DNA of 64,000 bases from Hormiphora californensis (lineage: Eukaryota > Ctenophora > Tentaculata > Cydippida > Pleurobrachiidae). The stretch is from NCBI GenBank assembly GCA_020137815.1, contig CM035361.1, positions 3,831,167 through 3,895,166 on the forward strand, written 5' to 3'. Both the position numbers and the translations under genes were made by a program. Below the pieces are notes generated by a model. It worked only from the letters and a program-made list of their open reading frames with translations, was not told where the DNA came from and did no database searches. Positions 55,701-64,000 of the stretch are shown here, piece by piece; position 1 is the first letter of the stretch; every line of letters starts with the position of its first letter.

Positions 55701-58700
55701 TTTCCATTGCAACCGGTCCGATGCGGTCATGTATTAAATGCGACATTTATACTAAAAAAGCACTTGTCAGCGCTGGTTTTACACGTAAAAACGCGCAACG
55801 AGGTTGGATCTTGGTCAAAATTGAGCCTCTACTGCGCGTTTTCTATCAAAATCACTAGATCTCGCGAGCCTATCGGACATGACCACATAGTGCAGCCTGC
55901 CCAGACTCATATAGCCTCTTCACCACTTCATTCTTATCACTCAAGATGGCGTCCAATAGCACCTCTTTGTTCAACAGGTCATGGTCCAGATCGGAAATCA
56001 ATACCCGAGGATCCATCTTCTTCTGCTTCTCAACAAACGGAGTAACATTCAGAAACGGGGACAGCACTTTCTCTGCTTCTTTGAGGTCGTCATCAGTTGC
56101 AAAAAACAACTGAGTGCCCTTCCTGTTCACCGAAGTGTCCAAGACGGGGATGTTCTTCAGAGCTTTCACGACCTTCGGTTTCACTACCATTTTCCACTTC
56201 TCCTCACACATTGGTGTCACTCCTTCCTCATTGCTGTCTTTGATGCTCATATACCGTTTCACAGGGGTAGCTGGTGCAGCTTTCTTCTCCTGCTGACCAG
56301 AACTACACGTTACTTCACTCTCCTCTCGGTTCTTCTTCAATATCTCATTGACTACTGGGGCCATGAGTCCAGGTAGGCTATCCATCAACTCTTGCTTCAG
56401 TTTTGAGAAACCATCCTTCAGATCATCACTTGAAATCGAGACTCCAGAATCTGACGATGGTGTAGGACACCGGGAACTGTCCGGAAGCATCCGGTAACAC
56501 ATAATCAACATCTGCCAAAGATCCTTCTTCGTAGGTCCACCTGGAGCATCCATAGGCTCACCCGGGGTACCAGCATCCTCCTCCAATTTCTTCCACACTG
56601 TACTGCCTTTACATTTGTCAGAGAAGCTCGTGACAAGGAGCTTACCTTCGAAGTCCTTCTTCGTTCCACTTTCATACTGGGGTGCCAATCCCGACATTCT
56701 ATCCTGTAACAGTGGCGCGAGGATCCGATCCACCAAGATTTGGCTTCCTGGATTTGGCTCAACGAGGTCTCCCAAGATCTGCCCAACTTAGAAAGAGACA
56801 GGAACACCAGGCTTGTCTTGTCTTGAAAAGAGGGGGATTGAGCAGAAGTCTTAGAAGAGTAACGAGGAGCAGTTGAACGGAACCTCAAATTAATTTGTTT
56901 AAAGTAGTGTTGAAAAGTTTGAAACTGTACACAATAAATGAACAAACAATACGGACAGGTGAACTTACGACCTTGATGAATGATTGGTACCGTCATGTTG
57001 TTGGTGATGAGATGAGAGGTGTAAACATTTCCAATGGTGACAAAGAACGAAAACGATCAAACACAAACAATGGGTTGGGCAGATTGTAGCACCACTAGAG
57101 TGTAAAATATTCTAGAAGACGATTCGGATGAGATAGATAATAACATTTGTTAGTTGTTACACGCGATAAGCGACTTAGTGCACCAAAACACAAGGATTGT
57201 CTCTGTAGTGTGGTGTTTTGCAATGTCCGCTATATTGGGAGAGGTGGGTGGGGGAGGGCGGGTGGGGGTGGGTTTGGGGGGTAATATTGGACAAAAATGT
57301 TGCTGTAATTTAGTAATGAGACCAGGCCAAGCCCGAGAGACATTTCAGTGGTAACTGGGAGGTCATGTGTGATGGAAATGAGAACTAGAGGCAGATTTGA
57401 GTTGCATTTTATTGAGGAAAACAGCCCTTTTTAGTGTATGAGACAAGCGAAAGTGAAACGAAATGCAACGTAACGAACGAGTAATGAATAGAATTCTGCT
57501 CTGTGACTTGTTAGTGCTCCTTTATCAAACACGCAATGGCAAAGTACAAAGTTTCCCAAATTTAATTAAATGCGAAATTTCAAAGTTTTGGTCGATTTTG
57601 GCCAAAATTGCTGCCCTAAACTAACTATTGGACTGTGCGTTGCCGGGGAGACTGCTCACTGGTGACTGAGAGATCATATGTTCTCGAATATTGGTATTTG
57701 AGGCGGATTTAAGTTGTATTTTAGTGAGGGGAAGAGCTCATATTGGACAAAAATGTTGCTGTAATTTAGTAATGAGACCAGGCCAAGCCCGAGAGACATT
57801 TCAGTGGTAACTGGGAGGTCATGTGTGATGGAAATGAGAACTAGAGGCAGATTTGAGTTGCATTTTATTGAGGAAAACAGCCCTTTTTAGTGTATGAGAC
57901 AAGCGAAAGTGAAACGAAATGCAACGTAACGAACGAGTAATGAATAGAATTCTGCTCTGTGACTTGTTAGTGCTCCTTTATCAAACACGCAATGGCAAAG
58001 TACAAAGTTTCCCAAATTTAATTAAATGCGAAATTTCAAAGTTTTGGTCGATTTTGGCCAAAATTGCTGCCCTAAACTAACTATTGGACTGTGCGTTGCC
58101 GGGGAGACTGCTCACTGGTGACTGAGAGATCATATGTTCTCGAATATTGGTATTTGAGGCGGATTTAAGTTGTATTTTAGTGAGGGGAAGAGCTCATATT
58201 GGACAAAAATGTTGCTGTAATTTAGTAATGAGACCAGGCCAAGCCCGAGAGACATTTCAGTGGTAACTGGGAGGTCATGTGTGATGGAAATGAGAACTAG
58301 AGGCAGATTTGAGTTGCATTTTATTGAGGAAAACAGCCCTTTTTAGTGTATGAGACAAGCGAAAGTGAAACGAAATGCAACGTAACGAACGAGTCACCTG
58401 TAAATGGGAATATAATAATAAAGTGATGTGTTCGATCTCGAATCCTTGATGTGGAGCAGGAACCGACCGAATTAAGTAAACAGCCAATCAGAACTCGTTA
58501 TTTAGGCCACGTAACTGGTTATCAGCCAATCAGGGATCAGTATTTCCTGATTCGGTCGGTTCCTGATGTGGAGAGTGTGTGGTGTGAGATCGAACACATA
58601 AAATTTCTGTACCAATAATGAGACTGATTTTGCGTTGTGATTTCTTCTGTTGTCTCAGTCGGGCGATGTGATTTTGGTTCAGTACGTTGTTATTATCATC

Positions 58701-61700
58701 TGAGCCATCTGTTACTTTACTAACACTCCTGTTTAGCTGAAAATATTTGGAGTGGTTATAAAGTGGTTATAAAGTGGTTATAGTAGTGATATTCCAGGGC
58801 TGGGGTTCGCCTTCCGAAAATGCAAGTCGACCCAGATAATTTCAGAAACGTTATACGTACCTCTAATGCAATGATGATATAGCAGGTAGAAATGACCGCC
58901 AGACAAGCCATGTTCACCAACTGGAAAGTCAGGGAAAACACAAACTGTGGGTCGTCCGGGAGGACAAAGTACTTGAACAGACATACACCTCCGTTCCCAT
59001 AGAAACCAACAAACTTGTGCATTCCCTCCAAGTTATCGTAGTCGCTGGTGTACATTCCTTTAATGAGATTTGTGGCATACTCCCAGCTCATTGTTGACGA
59101 GGATTTGCCCTTTTTGGAGATTCTCCCATAGTAACCTTCAATTGTGTCCAAATGTTGAGCTTTACTTTGGGGATCGCCCTACGGGCGCGCGAACATGGGG
59201 GGCGCGACGTGCCCAAAGCTTTACTAGATCTTCCCAGGAACATCTTGACTTGTTCGTCCCAAACTTGTCCACTTATGAATACATCTTCAAACCACGTGGC
59301 TAGGAATACAGGAGACGCAGCTAACACCACAGAAAGGACCATCATCACAAAGGCTAAACTGGCAGATTTCACTATGTTCCGGTCTTTTGGAGGTCTGATC
59401 CCACCCGTCACACCAACTGCCCGGGTCAGACTCAAACTGGTCATTGCGAAGACCGAGAGACATGATGCAGATGTACTGAAAATCCCTAGGAGATTACATT
59501 TCCGACTAGTTAGCCACTCGTCTTGGTGTTGACAGTAATGGTCAGATTGGAGTTGATCATAAACCGCCACTATCAGCAAGTAAACTCCGTTTAGAGTGTC
59601 CCCAAAGCTTATCAAACCGACAAGGACCCTATTTTGGAACGCTATGTCTGTTTTTGCACCTGGCAGTTGCCTAGCAACGCTCAATAGAGTCCAAATGTTC
59701 AGGCCGGTAGCGAGTGATCCAAATACAAATGCAAAACTCGTCAGTGCTAAACCCTCCAGAATGTGTTTGCTGCAATGATCATTGCACTCATCACTTCGGT
59801 CAAAACAGTCTGCAACACCATCGCATACCTGATAGAGGGGTAACAGCTTTTGCCCACATTTGAAGTGATTCAGACAGTTCCCTTCATCGCTTCCATCCCC
59901 ACAATCATCCACTAGATTACAGACTTTGTCATAGGTAAGGCACCGCTGGTTAGCGCACTGAAACGTCTCCTGAACCCACCACTCTCCTTTCCGGGTCACT
60001 ATTGTTAACTGGTCGCTGTCGTAGTAAGTCAGGACTTTTTTGGGAAAGTCTGCCGGACAGGCATCGCGTTTTAGTGGTGTTCTATCAAAGGGGCAAGTGA
60101 CGTTGTCTGCGCATTTATTACTGCACGCAAGGTATACAGTATACCTCACCGTAGACGTATTTGCAGGAGACTGGATTAGACGGAAGCTTCAATTCTACTT
60201 CTTTTGTGCCAAATATTGCGGTGTTATTGAAAGGTGTACTCGTACATTTTGAGCCAGATAGGACCTCAATACTACTCAGACCAGGAAGACAGTGAAGAAG
60301 AAACTTATGCCAGCCGTTATTAACAGGATAAGGCGGTGCCAAACTACATCTTTCCGATGCCTAACACACATTTTGTTTTCGTTGCCACAAGTATCAATCC
60401 CATCACACAGAAACCCAGTTGGTATAAAATCGAATCTATCTGTCCATCCATCTGATCCTCTGCATACCACAACATCCTCACACGAAACCGCACTGCTGTC
60501 AACAAACCTCCTCGTGGTGCCAGTTGCCGCATGTTCGGCCACCATTCCGGATCTTCATCCTCTCCGTCCACACAGTCGGTAACACCATCGCTAAGCCAGC
60601 TAATCGGAATCTTCGAGTATTCCGCCGGATTGATTTTTCTTTTACAGACGCTTCTACTGGTCATTGAACGGCAAATTTCATCGGTTTCCGAGAGGCAGTC
60701 AGGTTTACCATCACAAATCTGATGTTTGTGGATGGTGCAGGTAGAGGTCACATCCACACAGAGGATATCCAGGTTGTCATCACAGAGACCTTGACGTAGC
60801 TCGTTACATACCATTACCTTGGCAACGGTGGACATGTAACCTCCTATGGGACATGACAGGGCAATCCTATCCGGGTCGGAGCAATTTGTCTGGTCCATGA
60901 AGTCCTTACAAACAGGTATATATGTATAGGTCTCCGTTTTAAAAGGATTCAATTCCTCGGAAGTTAGTCCCACTGTGCAATCTATCGCAGCCCAGTAAAA
61001 CTTTATAGTTGAACATCGCGTGAAGGGAAAGATAGGTTTCAATTCACCCTCATAAGATTGATACATTGACCCATATCGCTCCGGACTTTCACAGTACTGC
61101 TGGTTAGGATTAATTGTAAAGTCACATGAGAGTGGTTTTGGGAGATTGTCACAGGTTCTCCCAACACCGCCTACACAAACATCACCAGGGGAAATGAACC
61201 AGTCCTTTTTCATATCATTAGCACATATTACTCCATAGTTGAATCCGTTACAGGAGTACTCATCCCTACAGTCAGTATCACAAACCCCGTCACACATCCT
61301 ACTAGCTTGTTCCTTGCAAATGTTAGCGGGGATGGTACCCCTGCAGCTGTCACTCTGACACGCTCTTGATATTAGCATTATCTCGTGTTCAAATAACCCT
61401 TCTACATTACTGCTGGCTGTATTACACGGTGCCGTACCACAAGCGTGACCTTCATTGATAGCGTCAAGTTGAATTGTTTTTAGCCCGCACATTTCGTAAT
61501 TGATGTCTTGAGTGCACCGGAATCCGTACAAATACGTCGTTTTTAAAATGTTGTACTTTAAGTAGTAGCGACCCAAAGAGTTCACACACTGATACAAGTC
61601 ATGAAGTTCCCTTCCTACTACAAGCTTTTCAAGGCATTTCCGTTTAAGGAATCCTCCCACCACACTGATAGGGCACTCGTCAATGTGCGTCGATATCAGA

Positions 61701-63955
61701 CGCTTTGTTGTAGCAGGTCTTTTAGCTGCAGAGAGAGAGAGGGAGGGAGAGTATGTGGGAGGGTATCTTTAGAAATGACATTTCCGACTTTCTACTAAAG
61801 CATGGTTTATTCTAGGCTTTGATTTGTAGCAGATCAGATAGAAAATTGTCGGGAGATTTAACCTGGGTAAAAACTATGCAAGAACCCAAACGAACCCTTT
61901 ACTGTTTCGACTATAATAACAAAGGTCCAAACAGTCGCGTTGCGTCAACGCATTGTGGGGCAGAGCCATGCAATTTTTGATAAACATCCTTTTTGCTTAC
62001 AGCTTTTGTGTGAGTTAATGTCCAGCACATGTCCTGCAATGTAAACTCACCGCTGGGTGTTTGCTGCGTTGGTGGTGGTTTTGTAGTTCTCTTTCTAGGT
62101 TCCGTAAGTTCTATCATATCTTGATTCTGGGCGAGCTCTGATTCCCCAATCTCTCTCATACACCAAACTTTGTCGGTCCGGGTGAATGACCAAATCACAG
62201 CGGCCGTATCTTGAAAATGTTATCATTATTGGAAAGATACACCCGATATATATATATATATGTAGTGTAGATGTAACGTGTAGATACATCTACACTTGTG
62301 CATATATGCAAAAGGGGGTACAATTGTTTCACTACAGCAGTACTACCAAAACTATACAAACAGTACAACATGATAAAGACAAAAAGCCTAAGACAACTAA
62401 CACAAGCCATATCAGGACAAACAATCTGGCATCAGCCCAACAAATCAAAGACAACAAAATCGACCCAAATTGCACACCGTGTAAGGTAAAAGAGAACTCA
62501 GAACATGTCCTCATGTTTTGCCCGGACCTCGACGAGGCAAAACATAAACTCGGACGCCTCTTATTGTGAGTAAACAATAAGAGAAAAATTATACAAATCC
62601 GAAACGAGACACTTTAACCTAAACAAACTCGCAAAACTAATAAAGAGAAGCAACCGATTCCGCTAAGATGGGGAGGAAAGGGGCTCAACAAACAAAACAA
62701 GATCGGAGGGGACGTAATACCCACAGGGGCCAAAAACCCCTGCCCGTTAACCCAAACGGGATGTACTGGCTCGCTAAACCAGAGGGTAAGTACGCAAAAA
62801 TGAAAGTAACCTATGTCCAAAGGCAGCTTTCATCCTGTCCAAAGCTACATCTCTTATAAAGGGAACCCCCGTTATGAGTGAAACCCAAGACCTGTACAAT
62901 AAAGTACGGGTGCAAAACTACAGCAACATGCTTTATGATCCAGAGGTCATGGAGAAGGAAGCTCCGCCTCCTGGGGAAACGACACCTTGTGTGTGTTGTG
63001 ACCTCAGGAAACGAAAGCTGACCGATCTGGGATACATATCTATGAATCTTGATCTCACCTTCGGGTTGATGATCTGGTCACGCTGGACCATGAAGCAGCC
63101 GTGGGATTGGAAGTGGGAGGCACAAACAACAACAAATGGACACGTTATAAAATATTTTGTGGCATACACCTGGTATTTCAGTAACGGCAGCTGATCTTTG
63201 GTTTGGAGGAACAGTCCGAGCGGGCATCCATAATGGGACACCAGACATGATCTCTTCCGTGTAGGAATGGCGATACCAACCATCACTGTCATCTGCTTCC
63301 TTGCACATCCAGGAGTTGTCAGTAGTTAGTAAAACACGCCCATAGATGTCCTGTCAGGCGTGTGAGATATCAGTCATATACCAGGGTCTTATTAATGGGA
63401 TTTTAAAATAAAACTGGTGGGTGCGCTAGTGATAATAAAACTTCGAAATATGTATTCTGTTAGACTCTAATTTTGTTTGGAAATGGACATCGGAGTGGAT
63501 ATTTACTAAGCAATGCAATTCTCCTTCATAAAACCTAGATTATATTCTGAATGAATAAAGAGATGCAATATGGGCCTTTCTACAAGCATCAATTTCATAA
63601 TTGAGTGCAGTCTATACCTTTATGGCACCATAGATTCCGTACTTTCCGTTATTGTTGGTACAGGCAATAGCAAGCAGTTTAACAGACGGAGAAAGGTCGA
63701 TATAACTTGCCTTGTCCCACCTGAAGAATATTGGGTTTTAAGGGAATAGCCGGCACTGAAACCTGATCAGATATCAGGTCTCAGTGGAAAATTATAGCCG
63801 TGGCCTGAACCTGAAGACCTGAGGTTCAGGCACGACTGTTTTCCCCACTGTACTCACTGGTGTTCATTGTCTGTTTCCACTCTCTCCCCATCCACATATA
63901 TCTCTATATCATCATTACAGGTTATAATCAGTTTGTATCCGTCTGCACCCACTCC
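49462..63955 (-). CDS. LDLa-repeat seven-transmembrane receptor (rhodopsin/LGR-like) with jelly-roll-like N-terminal domain; frame disrupted; 5' end outside window
   Basis: Minus-strand exons with matching phases: 63858-63955, 63618-63720, 63170-63350, 62051-62209, a long exon 61725-58861, then 58613-58736, then one of two last exons (51006-50729 or 49751-49462). The first exons give a lectin-like beta domain ('GADGYKLIITCNDDIEIYVD', 'SWMCKEADDSDGWYRHSYTE', 'FTRTDKVWCMREI'); I cannot name it. The long exon holds a Cys-rich ectodomain with LDL-receptor class A repeats ('QICDGKPDCLSETDEIC', 'VCNLVDDCGDGSDEGNC', 'VCDGVADCFDRSDEC'), then helices 1-5. TM3 ends 'SLTRAV'. TM6 has the CWLP motif and TM7 'NSIINPLLYS' (NPxxY). 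This resembles LDLa-containing relaxin-receptor/GRL101-type GPCRs. The long exon changes frame near 60545, 60335 and 60130 and has a 59-bp insertion at 59167. It is therefore a pseudogene, a null allele, or contains sequence errors. Confidence 0.72.
49785..50262. mobile_element. About 0.48-kb dispersed element, copy 2
   Basis: Same element as at 46937-47407, beginning GCAGCGGATGACG followed by a G-run and ending near 'TTCAATATTCATAAAC'. It sits in the intron just upstream of the downstream last exon. Confidence 0.8.
50268..50680. repeat. Two minisatellites between the duplicated last exons
   Basis: 50268-50400 has five units of a 23-bp repeat ('GGGTAGTCTCTTGAGTCAAG'). 50436-50680 has about 16 units of the 16-bp 'AGAGATACTGCTTAGT'. 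The single-copy forms of both units are present at 49255-49320 in the other copy of the duplication, so the arrays expanded afterwards. Confidence 0.92.
50729..51006 (-). CDS. Receptor last exon, upstream copy (TM6-TM7-tail)
   Basis: The acceptor and TM6/TM7 coding sequence are as in the other copy, with CWLP and NPLLY motifs. The tail is shorter ('MASIHNNNEN'). The retroposon inserted only 5 bp beyond its acceptor, at 51011-51023, which could affect splicing of this copy. Confidence 0.8.
51986..54890 (-). CDS. LINE ORF2: APE-type endonuclease plus reverse transcriptase, one frameshift
   Basis: Residues encoded by 54890-53559 form an apurinic-type endonuclease ('CDICLIQETYLK', 'MGDFNFQ', 'GTESDHFLVLSE'). 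Residues encoded by 53527-51986 form a reverse transcriptase: 'LSNYRPVSNLPFVSKVLEK', 'LLLLDMSAAFDTVDHAK', 'GVPQGSLLGPVLF', and the catalytic 'LYADDSQIY'. The C-terminus ends 'FKTGLKTRLFVDAFG', as in CR1/L2/Rex-like elements. The two halves are in different frames, with a one-base-type shift near 53560-53570; conserved sequence ('TCDLDLIPTW') continues immediately before the second half. All catalytic motifs survive, so the copy is young but inactive unless corrected. Confidence 0.92.
54871..56775 (-). CDS. LINE ORF1: nucleic-acid-binding protein with CCHC zinc knuckles, interrupted by a 505-bp element
   Basis: The N-terminal half (56775 to about 55893) begins 'MGDLVEPNPGSQILVDRILA'. The C-terminal half (about 55387 to 54871) has two zinc knuckles, 'CFHCQRYGHVAGSVYC' and 'CAFCAGDHDTRQC', and a third Cys cluster. 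Between them a TIR element at 55388-55892 splits the frame. Removing it would leave one 5-bp target duplication. ORF1 ends just where ORF2 begins. Confidence 0.85.
55388..55892. mobile_element. 505-bp TIR element inserted in LINE ORF1
   Basis: Ends CACTATGTGGTCA and its complement. Flanks CAGCC at 55383-55387 and 55893-55897. The inverted ends extend to 'TGTCCGATAGG' after a short offset. No coding capacity. The CACTA terminus is noted, but the 5-bp duplication does not settle the superfamily. Confidence 0.88.
57285..58394. repeat. 456-bp tandem repeat, about 2.4 copies
   Basis: The sequence from 'TATTGGACAAAAATGTTGCT' recurs at 57285, 57741 and 58197, exactly 456 bp apart and nearly identical. 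It belongs to the 5' part of retroposon copy 2. Confidence 0.95.
58457..58565. mobile_element. 109-bp hAT-like MITE, copy 3
   Basis: Same TIRs and length as the others; exact 8-bp target duplication ATGTGGAG on both sides. It lies in the receptor intron just before the TM5-TM6 linker exon (58613-58736). Confidence 0.92.
59167..59225. mobile_element. 50-bp GC-rich insertion with 9-bp duplication inside a receptor coding exon
   Basis: AGCTTTACT is present at 59158-59166 and 59217-59225. The 50 bp between starts TTGGGGATCGC and ends GTGCCCAA, so its ends are weakly inverted (TTGGG/CCCAA). Ignoring the 59 extra bases, the frame continues smoothly from 'VKMFLGRSSKA' to 'QHLDTIEGYYG' between TM4 and TM5. 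59 is not a multiple of 3, so the insertion shifts the frame. Confidence 0.88.
62340..62870 (+). pseudogene. Possible decayed LINE 3' fragment
   Basis: A plus-strand frame contains 'NCTPCKVKENSEHVLMFCPD', a C-x2-C...H-x4-C pattern like the C-terminal zinc finger of many LINE ORF2 proteins. The following frame (62668-62859) is basic. No RT motif remains. It lies in a receptor intron, antisense to the receptor. Confidence 0.35.
63755..63852. repeat. Copy of the 'CCTGAACCTGAGGTTCAGG' dispersed repeat
   Basis: This segment contains 'TCAGGTCTCAGTGGAAAATT' and 'AGGTTCAGGCACGACTGTTT', with relatives at 13665-13740 and 37365-37420. The arms are partly inverted, so it is another MITE-like family. Confidence 0.65.
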
Positions 63956-64000
63956 TAAAACAGTAACACTTTAATAATGCATAGTATGATGTGTTTTTAT

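Larger units (their letters stand above)
51489..56922 (-). mobile_element. 5.4-kb non-LTR retrotransposon (CR1/L2-like)
   Basis: The element reads leftwards. The flanking direct repeat AACTGTA (51482-51488 and 56923-56929) interrupts the ATATCAACTGTACACAATA sequence found intact at about 44820-44840. It carries ORF1 and ORF2 in the usual order and no LTRs. The 3' end ('GTTTGAATAT') has no poly(A). Confidence 0.92.
51024..58395 (-). mobile_element. Retroposon copy 2, expanded by tandem duplication and interrupted by a LINE
   Basis: The 13-bp repeat ACCTGTAAATGGG borders it at 51011-51023 and 58396-58408. Left part 51024-51488 and right part 56930-57480 match the uninterrupted copy at 44411-45353. 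The right part is extended by a 456-bp tandem repeat. The LINE 51489-56922 sits between. The unoccupied target, with the same flanking AATATAATAATAAAG, is preserved near 49752-49780 beside the other last exon. Confidence 0.9.

Noticed and set aside
55388-55892. A host intron in LINE ORF1
   Set aside because: The segment has TIRs and a 5-bp target duplication and lacks GT-AG ends at the borders.
54838-57354. Plus-strand frames across the LINE
   Set aside because: They are antisense shadows of LINE ORF1 and ORF2, which have clear catalytic and zinc-knuckle motifs.
62868-63194. 106-aa plus-strand frame 'MSETQDLYNKVRVQNYSNML'
   Set aside because: It overlaps a well-supported minus-strand receptor exon (63170-63350) and has no recognisable domain.

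Overview
The window is animal (metazoan) nuclear DNA. Most protein-coding genes are split by GT-AG introns with consistent phases, and the proteins are animal types: tandem calponin-homology domains, an SLC7 amino-acid transporter, papain-family cathepsins, a Sushi-containing surface protein and an LDLa-repeat seven-helix receptor. I cannot name the species. The mixture (LDLa receptor with a long cysteine-rich ectodomain, small modular secreted proteins, a CR1/L2-type LINE, many short DNA-transposon derivatives) fits a TE-rich marine invertebrate, but that is inference only.

Layout. 1-5727 (+): intronless ORF for a 1906-aa CH-domain protein, convergent with 6175-9183 (-), an intronless 1002-aa Ser-rich disordered protein. 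9.2-11.4 kb: microsatellites and a 1.08-kb TIR element. 11.6-16.7 kb (+): two related genes for small, probably GPI-anchored surface proteins built from phase-1 exon modules; the second has two copies of the module plus a Sushi domain. 17.4-22.6 kb: two near-identical cathepsin-like genes arranged head to head as an inverted duplication, with an orphan terminal exon of the surface-protein family between them. 23.2-27.2 kb (-): a small secreted Cys-rich protein gene with one signal-peptide exon and two tandem copies of its three downstream exons. 29.6-38.8 kb (-): a complete 13-exon SLC7-type transporter of 492 aa whose introns carry a 4.05-kb palindromic element and a piggyBac-like TTAA element. 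38.8-45.4 kb: no host gene seen, a 2.3-kb foldback element with minisatellite arms and several MITEs. 45.9-46.9 kb (+): first three exons of a myristoylated LRR protein. 49.5-64.0 kb (-): an LDLa/jelly-roll-like seven-helix receptor that runs off the right edge; its last exon is duplicated and its big intron holds a stack of nested insertions.

The most interesting structures are: (1) the nested insertion stack in the receptor intron: retroposon, then LINE, then a 505-bp TIR element, with target duplications identifiable at every level; (2) a 50-bp GC-rich insertion with a 9-bp duplication inside the receptor coding exon; (3) two foldback elements whose arms are inverted minisatellites; (4) local exon and cassette duplications in four genes (cathepsin, Cys-rich protein, receptor, surface protein). 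The receptor reading frame is broken in several places, so it is either decaying, a polymorphic null allele, or affected by assembly error.
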